A stretch of DNA of 64,000 nt from Anaerolineales bacterium (GTDB lineage: Bacteria > Chloroflexota > Anaerolineae > Anaerolineales > DRMV01): positions 48,931 through 112,930 of the forward strand of contig JALVVL010000010.1 in assembly GCA_027023425.1 (NCBI GenBank), written 5' to 3'. A program made the translations under genes and the position numbers. Within the stretch, counting starts at the first letter, position 1. Each line of letters opens with the position of its first letter. The notes beneath the pieces were generated by a model. It saw only the letters and a program-made list of their open reading frames with translations, was not told the origin of the DNA and did no database searches. Shown here piece after piece: positions 9,569-20,405 of this stretch.

Positions 9569-10645
9569 CTACACTTTCTCTTCCGAAAGGCGCTCGCCCA
9601 TCAAGCCCGTGGGGCGGAAAATGAGCACAAGCACCAACAGGGTGAAAGCGATAACGTCCTTCAATTGATAGGAAGCCGGTATGCCCAAGCCTTCCAAAAT
9701 CAAACCCGGGCCAAGGGCTTCAAAAATCCCGAGAATAAAGCCACCCAGCATAGCGCCGGGGACATTGCCGATGCCGCCCACCACCGCGGCAGTAAAGGCT
9801 TTGATGCCCGGAATGAAGCCCATAAAGAAGTGCACCTGCTTGAAAATCAAAGCATAAAGCACGCCCGCAATGCCCGCCAGCGCCGCGCCCAGAATGAAGG
9901 TGTTGACAATCACGCGGTCCACATCAACGCCCATCAGCGAGGCAACATCTTTATCTTCGGCTACGGCGCGCATTGCCTTGCCTGCTTTGGTGTACTGCAC
10001 ATAGGCGTACAAACCAGCCATCAACAAGATTGAAAGGATGATGACCAGCAAGTGAACTTTGAGAATTCGCAGCCCAAACACCGAAGTTTTGCCCACGAAG
10101 ATTTTCATATCGGGGTAGGCTTCCACACCAGAGCCGTAGAGGCCGCGGAAGGTGTACTCAATTGTGAAGGAAGCGCCGATAGCGGTAATGAGCGGCACAA
10201 GCCGGGGCGCTTTACGAAGTGGGCGATAGGCAACACGCTCGGTGATGAGCGCTACCACAACCGAAGTTACCATTGCCAACAGCATTATCAACAAAAGCGA
10301 AATGATAGGGTGAGAGTTATAAATGCCATACTGGTTCAGTTTCGCGGCAAGGAAGTAACCGGTAAATGCACCGGCCATAAAAATATCGCCGTGGGCAAAG
10401 TTGATCATAAAGAGAATGCCGTAAACCAGCGTGTAACCCAAGGCTATCAACGCATACACACCACCTTGGGAAATGCCAAAAACAACAAAATCCATCCACT
10501 GCTCTTTGGTGTAGTAAGCGTTGTGGATGGAACCAATCACCCCGATAACGGCGATGACTAAAATGGCGAGGCCGAAAAGCCACACCATAATATCTACCCA
10601 ACTAAGTCGCTCAAGGAAATACTTGATTTTCTCGGACATGCACAC
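9569..10645 (-). CDS. livH: Branched-chain amino acid ABC transporter permease LivH
   Basis: GISQGGVYALIALGYTLVYGILFMINFAHGDIFM. Confidence 0.93.
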   Translation of the reverse strand: MCMSEKIKYFLERLSWVDIMVWLFGLAILVIAVIGVIGSIHNAYYTKEQWMDFVVFGISQGGVYALIALGYTLVYGILFMINFAHGDIFMAGAFTGYFLAAKLNQYGIYNSHPIISLLLIMLLAMVTSVVVALITERVAYRPLRKAPRLVPLITAIGASFTIEYTFRGLYGSGVEAYPDMKIFVGKTSVFGLRILKVHLLVIILSILLMAGLYAYVQYTKAGKAMRAVAEDKDVASLMGVDVDRVIVNTFILGAALAGIAGVLYALIFKQVHFFMGFIPGIKAFTAAVVGGIGNVPGAMLGGFILGIFEALGPGLILEGLGIPASYQLKDVIAFTLLVLVLIFRPTGLMGERLSEEKV

Positions 10646-10713
10646 AGCCTCCTTGGTCTAAGGCGGCATTCACCCGTAGAGCGCCCAAAACACACGAATA
10701 AATAACAGCAGAG

Positions 10714-10750
10714 GAAGGGCACCGGCGGCGGACACCCACCGGCGCCCTTC
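10714..10750 (-). terminator. Hairpin downstream of livJ
   Basis: GAAGGGCACCGGCGG ... CCACCGGCGCCCTTC inverted repeat. Confidence 0.6.
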
Positions 10751-10773
10751 TCAAAGCCTACGAAGCCACTCGG

Positions 10774-11988
10774 TTACTTCTTCGGCCACACCGGCACGTA
10801 CTTGCCGTTGATGATCTTGTTGATGTTGATCTTCGGGTCGGCGCAGTCACCGTACTGGTTGCAGGTGAGCGTGCCGGTCAAGCCCTTGAAGTTCTTGGTG
10901 CTGAAGAGAGCCTGGCAGAGAGCCTTGCGCGGGATGTGAATAGTGCCGTCCTTGTCCACCACGGCTACCTTCTTGATGGCGTCAAGCAACATCATGGTAG
11001 CGTCGTAGGCATGCAGGTGGAAGGCGCTGGGCGGCTCCTGCCCGTACTTGGCCTCGTACTTCTTGTTGAACTCTTCGTTGTTCACAGCCGCGGGGCCAGA
11101 GAGGTACATACCCTCAGCCGCCTTGCCGGCCGCCTTGATGAAGTCGGGCGAGATCATGCCGTCAGAGCCCATCAACACGGTCTTCTCCAAACCGGGCACC
11201 TCTTTGGCCTGCTGGGTGATCAAAGCGCCCTCTTGGATGAAGATCGGGTAATAGAGCACATCGGGGTGAGTGGCCGCGATCTTGGTCAGCACCGGGCGCA
11301 TGTCGGTATCGCCAACGTTGATGGCCTCTTGAGCCACGCATTTGCCGCCCAATTGGGTGAAGACATCGCAAGCCACCTGCTGCAACTGCTCGGCGTAGGG
11401 GCTACCATCGTGAATGGTCGCCATAGTCCTCGCACCGAGCACCTTGTAGGCAAATTCGGCCACGGCCTTACCCTGCACTTTGTCGTTGTGGGCAGTGCGC
11501 AGGTAGCACTCGGCGTGGGTCTTCGGCGCAGTCAGCGAGGGCGCAGTGTTGGAGGGCGAAATCATGGGGATGTGAGCATCCGAAAGGATCTTGGATGCAG
11601 GCTCACCGGCGCTGGAGCAGTTGGTACCGATCACGCCCACAATGGACTTGTCGGCCGCCAACTTCTGCGCGGCGGTCTGGCCGCCCTCGGCGGAGCACTG
11701 GGAGTCTTCCTTCACCACCTGAATGGAGTGCTTGCCTTTCGCAAGCCAATCCTTGTTCGCGGCGGTGAAGTCATCCACGGCGATTTCAACGCCGCCCAGT
11801 GAGTCCACGCCCAGCGATTCATTCGGGCCGCTCAGCACCAGTGCGGCGCCGATCTTGATGGGCTGCCCGGGGGCAACGTTCACACAGCCGTACGGGTCTT
11901 CGCACTTGTACGAAGACTTACCGCATGCCGCCAGCACAACTGCTACCAGCAACACCACGGCAATTAAGATGAACCAGCGTTTCTTCAT
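10774..11988 (-). CDS. livJ: Branched-chain amino acid ABC transporter substrate-binding lipoprotein
   Basis: Lipobox LLVAVVLAACG; type I periplasmic binding fold (IKIGAALVLSGPNES..GGVEIAVDDF). Confidence 0.92.
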   Translation of the reverse strand: MKKRWFILIAVVLLVAVVLAACGKSSYKCEDPYGCVNVAPGQPIKIGAALVLSGPNESLGVDSLGGVEIAVDDFTAANKDWLAKGKHSIQVVKEDSQCSAEGGQTAAQKLAADKSIVGVIGTNCSSAGEPASKILSDAHIPMISPSNTAPSLTAPKTHAECYLRTAHNDKVQGKAVAEFAYKVLGARTMATIHDGSPYAEQLQQVACDVFTQLGGKCVAQEAINVGDTDMRPVLTKIAATHPDVLYYPIFIQEGALITQQAKEVPGLEKTVLMGSDGMISPDFIKAAGKAAEGMYLSGPAAVNNEEFNKKYEAKYGQEPPSAFHLHAYDATMMLLDAIKKVAVVDKDGTIHIPRKALCQALFSTKNFKGLTGTLTCNQYGDCADPKININKIINGKYVPVWPKK

Positions 11989-12210
11989 GCTTCCTCCTCC
12001 TTTATAAGGAACACGAATTGGGATAGGATGGACAAAGAAGGGGCAAAAAAGCCCCTCCTGTGCTCATTTTACAGACAACAAGGGGCAAGGTCAAGCGCTC
12101 CCCGCAATCACCCTTATTTTTTTACGATGATTTTATGTTCCCGATGCTCAACAAGAGCAAAAGCCCCATTATGGTAGAATTAAGCCAGTGTGGAACTGTG
12201 GAGGTAACGA

Positions 12211-14127
12211 GTGACTCAATCTCAAAACAACTCTTACGACGCTTCCAGCATTCAAGTTTTAGAAGGTTTAGAAGCAGTACGCCGCCGTCCGGGGATGTAT
12301 GTGGGCGGCACAGATTCAAAAGCCCTCCACCACCTCATCTACGAGGTGGTGGACAACTCTATTGACGAAGCACTGGCCGGAGCGTGCGACCGCATTGAAG
12401 TCATCATCCATCCCGACCAGAGCGTGACGGTGGAGGATAACGGCCGCGGCATCCCTGTGGATATTCACCCGCAGACGGGTAAACCCGCGCTTGAAGTGGT
12501 GATGACCACCCTGCACGCGGGCGGCAAGTTCGGCGGCGGAGGCTACAAAGTCTCCGGCGGCTTGCATGGCGTCGGCGTTTCAGCCGTGAACGCCCTTTCG
12601 GAATGGTGCGAGGTGGTGGTCAAACGCGATGGCTTCATCTACCGCCAGCGCTATAAGCAAGGCCGCCCCGTAACTCCGGTGGAAAAAATCGGCAAAGCCC
12701 CAAAAGGCCAAACCGGAACCCGCACCACTTTCAAGTTTGACCCTACCATTTTCAAGGACAATCTCTCTTTCAAATACGAAACGCTGGTGCAGCGCTTCCG
12801 CGAGATGGCTTTTGTTACCCGCGGCGTGACCATCCACTTTGTGGATGAACGCACCGACCGCGAAATGACCTTTTACTTTGAAGGCGGCATCAAGTCCTTT
12901 GTGCGCTACCTCAACCGCAACCGCCAGCCGCTCCATCCGGTCGTCCACGCCGAAAAGACAATTGAAAATATCACAATTGAATTTGCCCTGCAATACACCG
13001 ATGCCTTCACCGAATCGGTTTACGCATTTGCCAACACCATCAACACAGTTGACGGCGGCACACACCTAACCGGAATGCGTAGCGCAATCACCCGCACGCT
13101 CAACGATTACGCCCGTAAAGCCGGTTTGCTGAAAGATTCCGACCCGAACTTCAGCGGTGATGATACCCGCGAAGGGCTCACCGCCATCGTGAGCGTCAAG
13201 CACCCCGACCCACAGTTTGAAAGCCAAACCAAAGTCAAACTGATGAACCCCGAGGTGCAAACTTACACCGCTCAGGTGGTGAGCGAAGCCTTTGGCAGGT
13301 TTTTGGAAGAAAACCCCTCGGCCGCGAAGGCCATAATCAAAAAATGCCTCACTTCGGCGAGGGCACGCATGGCGGCGCGCAAAGCGCGCGACCTCGTCAT
13401 CCGCAAATCCGCCCTTGAAAGCCTGACGCTCCCGGGCAAACTGGCCGACTGCTCCTCGCGCGATGCCACCAAAACCGAACTTTACATCGTGGAGGGCGAA
13501 TCGGCAGGCGGCTCAGCCAAGCAAGGGCGCGACCGCCACTTCCAAGCCGTCTTGCCCCTGCGCGGCAAAATCCTCAACACCGAGCGCGCTCGGCTGGATA
13601 AAATCCTTTCCAACAAAGAAATCAAAGCGCTCATTTCGGCGTTAGGCACCGGCATCGGCGAAGATTTCAACATCCAAAACCTGCGCTACGGGCGCGTCAT
13701 CATCATGACCGACGCCGACGTGGACGGCAGCCACATCCGCACCCTACTGCTCACCTTCTTCTTCCGCTACATGCTACCGCTGATTGAAGAAGGCCACCTC
13801 TACATCGCCCAGCCGCCGCTCTACCGCATAGCGGTCAAAAACAAGGTCTACTACGCCTACACCGAGGCCGACCGCGAGCGCATCCTCAAAGAAATCGGTG
13901 ACGGCGCGAAAGTCAACATCCAGCGCTACAAAGGCCTTGGTGAAATGAACCCACAGCAATTGTGGGAAACCACAATGGACCCACAAAACCGCACCCTTTT
14001 GCAGGTCACGATTGAAGATGCGGCAGAAGCCGACCGCGTGTTCAGCATGCTAATGGGAAGCGAAGTGCCGCCGCGGCGGCGTTTCATCCAAACGCACGCG
14101 CGCGAAGTCCGCAATTTGGATATCTAA
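12211..14127 (+). CDS. gyrB: DNA gyrase subunit B
   Basis: [64 protein letters not shown] start. Confidence 0.97.
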   Translation: MTQSQNNSYDASSIQVLEGLEAVRRRPGMYVGGTDSKALHHLIYEVVDNSIDEALAGACDRIEVIIHPDQSVTVEDNGRGIPVDIHPQTGKPALEVVMTTLHAGGKFGGGGYKVSGGLHGVGVSAVNALSEWCEVVVKRDGFIYRQRYKQGRPVTPVEKIGKAPKGQTGTRTTFKFDPTIFKDNLSFKYETLVQRFREMAFVTRGVTIHFVDERTDREMTFYFEGGIKSFVRYLNRNRQPLHPVVHAEKTIENITIEFALQYTDAFTESVYAFANTINTVDGGTHLTGMRSAITRTLNDYARKAGLLKDSDPNFSGDDTREGLTAIVSVKHPDPQFESQTKVKLMNPEVQTYTAQVVSEAFGRFLEENPSAAKAIIKKCLTSARARMAARKARDLVIRKSALESLTLPGKLADCSSRDATKTELYIVEGESAGGSAKQGRDRHFQAVLPLRGKILNTERARLDKILSNKEIKALISALGTGIGEDFNIQNLRYGRVIIMTDADVDGSHIRTLLLTFFFRYMLPLIEEGHLYIAQPPLYRIAVKNKVYYAYTEADRERILKEIGDGAKVNIQRYKGLGEMNPQQLWETTMDPQNRTLLQVTIEDAAEADRVFSMLMGSEVPPRRRFIQTHAREVRNLDI

Positions 14128-14135
14128 AGGCCAAA

Positions 14136-16427
14136 ATGCCCCTAAACCCCGGCGACATCCTGAACGGACGCTACAAAATCATTTCCATCCTCGGTCAGGG
14201 AGGGATGGGGTTTGTTTACCACGCCTTGGATACAAGCCTCAACATTGAAGTCGCCATTAAAGAAAACATTTTCACAACCCAAGAATACGCCGAGCAGTTT
14301 AAACGAGAGGCGCGGCTGCTTGCCGCCTTGCGACACCCAAACCTGCCGCGCGTAACCGACTACTTCGTCATAGAACAACAAGGCCAATACCTGGTGATGG
14401 ACTACATTCAGGGGGAAGACCTAAAAAAGCGCATTGAAAGAGAAGGCAAAATAGGAATTGCCGAAGCGGTAACAATAGGATTGGCGCTATGCGAGGCGCT
14501 GGAATACCTGCATTCCCAAGACCCACCGGTGATACACCGCGATATCAAACCCGGCAATGTGCGCATCACACCCGAAGGGCACGTCTACTTGGTAGATTTT
14601 GGGCTTGCCAAAATAGGCGGGCGCGACCAACGCACAATAACCGGCGCGCAAGCAGTAACTCCCGGCTTTTCACCACCCGAGCAATACGGCTCAGGACACA
14701 CCTCGGCCGTTTCGGATATTTACAGCCTTGGCGCAACCCTCTACACAGCCTTGAGCGGCGAAATTCCACCAGACGCCTTTGAGCGCGCATTAGACCAAGA
14801 AGAACTGAAGCCTCTTGACGAAATAAACCCCGAAGTGCCCTCGGCGCTTGCTCGTATCATAGAAACAGCCATGGCGTTACAGCCCGGCGAGCGTTTTCAA
14901 ACCGCTGCCGAGATGAAAGAAGCCCTTCTGAGCCTGAACTTGGTGCCCAACCAGCAGGAACACCTTTCGGAGCACGAATGGAGCATTGCCCCGCCACCAC
15001 AGCCGGAACACTGGCGCACGGAAACCAAACCAGAAACAGAACTCCCGCAGGGAAACAAGCCACTCCCATCACCGCCGTGGAGAAACGCGAGAGAAGCCAC
15101 CATTCCCGAAAATGACGGCAACCCACCCAAACCGCCAACGCCGCCGTCCAAACCTCCTCATGCCGCAAATGGCAAAGGCGGCAGAGCGCTTCTCCTTGTG
15201 ATGCTCATCGCCATCGTTTTAGCAGGATGGCGGCTTTTAGCACCCGCCGCTTTTATAAACACAACTCAACAAGCGATCTCGGCAGCAGAGGCGAAAATAA
15301 AACCCCTTATTCCGCCGCTCATCCCATCACGAACACCGGCTACGGAGGTCAGCGCGTCCATCCCAACCATCGTTTCAGCCGCCGAAAACACTGCCTTAGC
15401 CCCATCTCCAGTCCCACCTTCAGCGACCCCAAGCGCCACCATCAAACCGTCCCCCACCTATTTACCCAGCCCAACCCCCTCACCGACTAAGCGGCCGACC
15501 CCAACCGCAACGGTTGCAAACACGCCAACGTCCTCAGCCGTTGCAAGCAAACCGACCACCGTCCCCAAACCTACTCCAACGCCACTCGGCGGGAGCGGCC
15601 TCATTGCCTTTGCCGCCTACACCACAAACGAAGGCGTGCAAATTTTCCAAATCAACCCTCAAACGAAAGAGTATCGGCAGATCACCCACCGCAACGGCGG
15701 TGCTTGCCAGCCGCGTTGGTCACCGGATGGCAAATCACTGCTCTTCACCGCGCCTTGCTCCAAAAATGCGCTCTCTTACCCCAATGCGCAAATCTATTTG
15801 TTGCACTTGGGTAGCCTCAAACCAAAAGAAATCACACCCCCCGGCCTTGGAGATTACGACCCTGCATGGTCGCCAGATGGCCGCTACATAGCCTTCACCA
15901 GCCTGAGAGATGGCTATCCGCGCATTTACTATTTTGACACCCTAACCGACGAAACACATCCGCTCACCCCGGCAAAACAACACGCCTTCCAGCCTGCATG
16001 GTCGCCCGACGGCAAAACTGTGGCCTTCATCAGCAACAGCCAAGGCAGCTACCGCATCTGGATGGTAGGCTTTGCCTCACCACCTACCAAGCCTAAGCCA
16101 TTTTCACACAGTGGCATCAAAGCCAATTTCCACCCGAGTTGGACACCTGACGGCAAATGGCTTGTTTACGGTCAAACCAACCCAGCCCTTCCACTGCCAT
16201 ATTTGGTAAAAACGCCGCTAAACAACCCACTGCTGGAAACACGATTGCTCAAATCGGGATTAGCAATGCGCGAGCCCGCCGTCTCGCCCGATGGAAGATG
16301 GATAGCATTTGAGGGTTGGGAAACTGCCCCGGAGCACAAAATTTACATCATGCGCTTGGACGGCAGTTCAATAACAGCGCTCCTCAAACACGGGGGAAAG
16401 GTTTTTGATGCAGATTGGAAGCCATAG
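14136..16427 (+). CDS. Serine/threonine protein kinase with C-terminal TolB/PD40-type beta-propeller
   Basis: GQGGMGFVYHALD, HRDIKPGNVRI, DFGLAK; TM helix, PT-rich linker, repeated WSPDGK motifs. Confidence 0.92.
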   Translation: MPLNPGDILNGRYKIISILGQGGMGFVYHALDTSLNIEVAIKENIFTTQEYAEQFKREARLLAALRHPNLPRVTDYFVIEQQGQYLVMDYIQGEDLKKRIEREGKIGIAEAVTIGLALCEALEYLHSQDPPVIHRDIKPGNVRITPEGHVYLVDFGLAKIGGRDQRTITGAQAVTPGFSPPEQYGSGHTSAVSDIYSLGATLYTALSGEIPPDAFERALDQEELKPLDEINPEVPSALARIIETAMALQPGERFQTAAEMKEALLSLNLVPNQQEHLSEHEWSIAPPPQPEHWRTETKPETELPQGNKPLPSPPWRNAREATIPENDGNPPKPPTPPSKPPHAANGKGGRALLLVMLIAIVLAGWRLLAPAAFINTTQQAISAAEAKIKPLIPPLIPSRTPATEVSASIPTIVSAAENTALAPSPVPPSATPSATIKPSPTYLPSPTPSPTKRPTPTATVANTPTSSAVASKPTTVPKPTPTPLGGSGLIAFAAYTTNEGVQIFQINPQTKEYRQITHRNGGACQPRWSPDGKSLLFTAPCSKNALSYPNAQIYLLHLGSLKPKEITPPGLGDYDPAWSPDGRYIAFTSLRDGYPRIYYFDTLTDETHPLTPAKQHAFQPAWSPDGKTVAFISNSQGSYRIWMVGFASPPTKPKPFSHSGIKANFHPSWTPDGKWLVYGQTNPALPLPYLVKTPLNNPLLETRLLKSGLAMREPAVSPDGRWIAFEGWETAPEHKIYIMRLDGSSITALLKHGGKVFDADWKP

Positions 16428-16450
16428 CCGCCCCCCACGCTTTGGAGTAG

Positions 16451-16566
16451 GGCGACTTCGCGAAAGCGGTAGGTGCAGTTTCAACTGCCGCCGGAAAACC
16501 ACAGAAGGCACAGAAGCACTACAGAAAGCGGCAGGTGTAGGGGCGGCTTTGAAAAGCCGCCCCTAC
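16451..16566. repeat. REP-like intergenic repeats
   Basis: ggcgacttcgcgaaagcggtaggtgcagtttcaactgccg is shared with 51188-51225 and 51858-51895; hairpin GTAGGGGCGGCTTT-GA-AAAGCCGCCCCTAC at 16537-16566. Confidence 0.75.
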
Positions 16567-16844
16567 GCTTTGGGAAACGGCGACTCGTCGCCGCACACAA
16601 GAGCGCCGCGGCGCTGTGGCAGGGAAAGAGATGTCATTGCAAGCCCCGTAGGGGCGAAGCAATTCCCTTTTCGGCCCCGGGACAGGCGCACGCCGTGCGC
16701 CCCTACACGAGGCTTCGGCAGGATCACTTTTGTAAGGGCAAACGGCTGTTTACCCAGCGCCCCAAGCCGCCGCAGGGCAACTTGGCAGAAGAGTTTTCAA
16801 ATAGGTCTTACTCTTGAATTACCAAAATCCTGTTTGATAACGCA

Positions 16845-19655
16845 TTACTCCCCAAAAATAACAATCCACAAAACTCCAAAACCAACACCTATCACCCCAC
16901 CCAAAAGGGCAACCAAAGGGGCGGTTCCATAGCCAAAACGCGCCAGCAAGTCAGATGTGTGCGGACTAAGGGCAAGGAAAAGATACGCCCCCATGCCGCC
17001 GATAAAGGCCAAAAGCCCCACTCTGATGCCCCAGCGCACTGCGCCGCGCCACCTCATCCAACGGCAAGCCAACCACCCAATCCCAAGCGAAACCAGCAGC
17101 GCGCCAAGGTAATCTACAAAATCAAGCCGATTGTGCGAAACCGGCGCAACAGCGGCCTGCGCAGGCGTGCTGACCACCGTGGGAGACGGCGAAGGCGAAG
17201 CCGTGGGCAAAACGACAGTGGCGGTGCTTTCTGCCGCACCCGGCACCTCAACTTGGAGGGGCTTGGACTTTGTGGCCGGGTCGCTCTGCGCTTTGATTTC
17301 CCACAACCCCGGTGTGGAAATTTGGAACGACGCGCGCGCAACCCCGTCCACCGTAGTGACTTCTACACTCTGTTGCACCTGCTCACCGCCCGGCGTGGTG
17401 ATCAAAAAACGCACCACCGTGCCGTCAGGCACAGGATTGCCGTTGTGGTCAACGATTACGGAGGTGCGCACCGGCAAGGTTTGGCCTACGGTAGCCCTAA
17501 ACGGTTTATCGGCAGGGATTGGGGTAGCCTTAGCCGAATCCTTGGGAGCAGGAAAATCCCATTCCAATTGAATAACTTGCTTAGGATCAGGCGAAGTGGC
17601 AGTAATCAAATCGTACCCCACCCCCGGCACAGAAACTGGCAAAGCGCCGCGCGGCGCAAGTTCACGGAATAGAAGCCTAACCGCTGCCTCAACAAATGGT
17701 GTGGTTTTGCTGTAAAGGCCGTAATAGGCCGAGAGTTTGGAAATGTCGGTGGCGTCCAAATAGTAAGGTGCATGAAAAGCAAAAACTACAACATGCTTAG
17801 AGCGCAAAAGCGCCGACTGCTGATCCAACAAACGGCGAAAGGCAAGCGACTCGGGGCGCGCGGGGTTCATATCCAGCAAGCCAACCACAATCCAATTTGC
17901 AAGGCGTATTTTGGCCTCAACCTCGGGGTATTTATCGGGGGCCTCAAGCCATTTTTGCAACTCGGCAAAGGTGAGGGTGAACATATTGCCGGCGCGCATC
18001 TGCCCACTGGTTTTAGGGCCGTAAAGGCGCAGGACAGCATTGCGTAAAGATTCAGGCGAAAGGGAATGCCGTTGAGGGCAATCGGCGCATTCGCGGTACA
18101 GTAGGTCGTCAGTGAGGAAGAGAATACGGTCGCGCGGCTGAGGCGGTGTCGGCAGCACAGCGTCCAAATCGGTCGGCGAAGGGGAAATGAGCGTCGCGGC
18201 CTGCTGGGCTACTTGAAACACCACATCGCGCTTTTTGCTGAGCGAGCTCAAATCCTCCTTGCGCGGCGTAACAGAAGAATAAGTAAAACTGGGGTAAAGT
18301 TTCAGTTTGAGGGTAAGCACCCGAAGGGCGGCAGCGTCAACGCGCTGAGCAAAAGCCGGGTCGGTGTGGTATTTCTGCAAGAAAAAGTCAAGCGTGCGCA
18401 ACACAGTTTGGTACTGAGAATCGTCACCCGGGGAGCGAAAACCAATGCCAAGGTAAAGCACATCATTACCAGCAAGGAGAGCGTCGCGCGCCACCAAGGG
18501 GGCATTAAAAGTTTTCTCGGTGGGGTCGTAAAAGCGGTGGATGGCGCGGCTGCCGAGGTCATCGCTAACGGCCAAACCGCCGTTCTTGCGCCACTCCGCA
18601 AAAGGCTGGAGCGCCATCAAAGCCGCGAACGCCTGCGGGTCAAGGCTTACGGGGCGGGTGGTGGCGCGGATGTTCCCCTGAAATCCCTGATAGCGGATGT
18701 GAGAAACCAGCAAACCGTCAGCCACCATTTCAGGAGAAGCATTGGAAGAAGTCACAGCAAAAAACGGAGCGAGTTCTATTTGCTTTAGTTGCTCAAGTGA
18801 TTTTCGGACAGTGGCAACCTCGTCCTCGGGGGAACGGTCGGAGCCACTGTAGCCGGGAAAGTGCTTGGCAACAACAGCCAAATGCCCGTGGCTACCCTGA
18901 TGCACCCCACGGATGTAAGCCTTCCCCATCTTTCCGACCCAATACGGGTCGCCACCAAAGGCATTGACGCCCAAATCGCCCGGTTTCCCCGGATGAGGGG
19001 TGGCAAGCACATCCAAACTTGGGCCCAAAAGCATATTGAAACCTATAGCCGCCATTTCTTCGCCCAAAACCGCGCCAACTTTCCGCGCCAGTTCGGGCTT
19101 CCACGTAGCCCCGATCGCCATCGGGCTGGGCAAGGGCGCAACACCATCCAAAACTTGGTCGTTTGGGTAGCCATCCCCATCCTGCACAGTTGCGACAAAC
19201 AACGGCACAAAGGTGCCAACGTAAAACTTGCCGGTAACGGGGTCTTGGTGCAAAGTCCGCCCCCCTTCCCAGGCGGCGTTCTGCAAAGCGGCAATCTCGC
19301 CCTGCAATGCTTGCAAAACGTCATCACCCGCTGGTATATTGCCGTTTGAACGGAGGAGGATCACGCCACCAATGCGTCGCTCTGCTATCAGTTTGTAGAT
19401 GGGGGCATCTGGGCCCACTGAATCTCCCGGATAGGCAACGAGAAAGAGTTGTCCAATGCGCTCGGCAGGCGAGAGGCGTTCCAAAAGTTCCCGCGCGCGC
19501 GCCTCGGCCGATGTGCGCGCGGGGAAAGCCCGCACCTGCCACAACGGTGCGAGCACAAACAGCAACAAAATCAACAGCCCTACGCCCACGCGTTTGGCTA
19601 CAAAACGCAATTCTTCCTCCAAACGCAACCCTTCCAGACGGAATATATGCCTCAC
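16845..19655 (-). CDS. Glycoside hydrolase family 3-like protein with C-terminal membrane helices
   Basis: ERIGQLFLVAYPGD, FNMLLGPSLDVL, VVAKHFPGYSGSDRSPEDEV, GLAVSDDLGSRAI; later Ig-like region and TM segments. Confidence 0.85.
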   Translation of the reverse strand: MRHIFRLEGLRLEEELRFVAKRVGVGLLILLLFVLAPLWQVRAFPARTSAEARARELLERLSPAERIGQLFLVAYPGDSVGPDAPIYKLIAERRIGGVILLRSNGNIPAGDDVLQALQGEIAALQNAAWEGGRTLHQDPVTGKFYVGTFVPLFVATVQDGDGYPNDQVLDGVAPLPSPMAIGATWKPELARKVGAVLGEEMAAIGFNMLLGPSLDVLATPHPGKPGDLGVNAFGGDPYWVGKMGKAYIRGVHQGSHGHLAVVAKHFPGYSGSDRSPEDEVATVRKSLEQLKQIELAPFFAVTSSNASPEMVADGLLVSHIRYQGFQGNIRATTRPVSLDPQAFAALMALQPFAEWRKNGGLAVSDDLGSRAIHRFYDPTEKTFNAPLVARDALLAGNDVLYLGIGFRSPGDDSQYQTVLRTLDFFLQKYHTDPAFAQRVDAAALRVLTLKLKLYPSFTYSSVTPRKEDLSSLSKKRDVVFQVAQQAATLISPSPTDLDAVLPTPPQPRDRILFLTDDLLYRECADCPQRHSLSPESLRNAVLRLYGPKTSGQMRAGNMFTLTFAELQKWLEAPDKYPEVEAKIRLANWIVVGLLDMNPARPESLAFRRLLDQQSALLRSKHVVVFAFHAPYYLDATDISKLSAYYGLYSKTTPFVEAAVRLLFRELAPRGALPVSVPGVGYDLITATSPDPKQVIQLEWDFPAPKDSAKATPIPADKPFRATVGQTLPVRTSVIVDHNGNPVPDGTVVRFLITTPGGEQVQQSVEVTTVDGVARASFQISTPGLWEIKAQSDPATKSKPLQVEVPGAAESTATVVLPTASPSPSPTVVSTPAQAAVAPVSHNRLDFVDYLGALLVSLGIGWLACRWMRWRGAVRWGIRVGLLAFIGGMGAYLFLALSPHTSDLLARFGYGTAPLVALLGGVIGVGFGVLWIVIFGE

Positions 19656-20404
19656 CGAGGGGTCGCTTTTACTTCTGAGCGCACTTTTTGGGCTAAAATC
19701 GGGTCATCGGTAAAAATGCCATCAACACCTATGCGAAAGAGGCGGCGCATCTCCTCCGGCTCGTTCACGGTGTAGACGAAAACCCGTTTGCCCGCGCGAT
19801 GCCACTTTTCCACCCGCCGCGACGTTACGAACGAAAAGTGCGGGTGTATGGCGCGGTGCGGTATTAAACCGCGCAAGGGGTAAATCAGGCGCGGGTGCGA
19901 TTTTAGCAAAAGCCCGGTCGGAATTTCGGGCATTGCCGCCGCAAAGCGGTAAATCGCAACCGGGTTAAAGGAGGAAACCCACACCCGTTCGGCCACCCCC
20001 AATTTTCGCACCAACGCGGCCACCCTTTGCGGCAAATTATCAAAAGGGGTGGCGTAATTGGTCAATTCAATGTTGACCATCAGGTACGGTGTAACTGCTT
20101 CAAGCACCTCGGCGAGCAGAGGGATGTGCGTATCGGGAGCAGACCGCCCGCTATAGAACTTGCTCAGTTCCTCCCAAGTATGCTCACGCACAAGGCCGTG
20201 GCCGTTGGTGGTGCGGTCAATGGAATTATCGTGCATGACCACCACGCGGCCGTCGGCGGTGAGTTTGGCATCCAACTCCACTGCGTCAGCATGCTGGCGG
20301 ACGGCAAGGTTGAAAGCCGCGAGGGTGTTTTCAGGCTCATAAGCCGAAGCGCCGCGGTGGGCTATCACTGCTGGCTTAGGCAATTCTTTCCACGAAAGCG
20401 CCAT
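19652..20404 (-). CDS. Glycerophosphodiester phosphodiesterase
   Basis: VIAHRGASAYEPENTLAAFNLAVRQHADAVELDAKLTADGRVVVMHD; VYTVNEPEEMRRLFRIGVDGIFTDDP. Confidence 0.93.
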   Translation of the reverse strand: MALSWKELPKPAVIAHRGASAYEPENTLAAFNLAVRQHADAVELDAKLTADGRVVVMHDNSIDRTTNGHGLVREHTWEELSKFYSGRSAPDTHIPLLAEVLEAVTPYLMVNIELTNYATPFDNLPQRVAALVRKLGVAERVWVSSFNPVAIYRFAAAMPEIPTGLLLKSHPRLIYPLRGLIPHRAIHPHFSFVTSRRVEKWHRAGKRVFVYTVNEPEEMRRLFRIGVDGIFTDDPILAQKVRSEVKATPR

Positions 20405-20405
20405 G

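Noticed and set aside
10936-11802. 288-aa plus-strand ORF
   Set aside because: Antisense to livJ; no domain evidence
12039-12056. AGGGGC-aaaaaa-GCCCCT hairpin upstream of livJ as a possible attenuator or riboswitch
   Set aside because: Only a 6-bp stem with no recognisable aptamer
16405-16932. 175-aa ORF after the kinase gene
   Set aside because: Lies in REP-like intergenic repeats and antisense to the GH3 gene end; no domain
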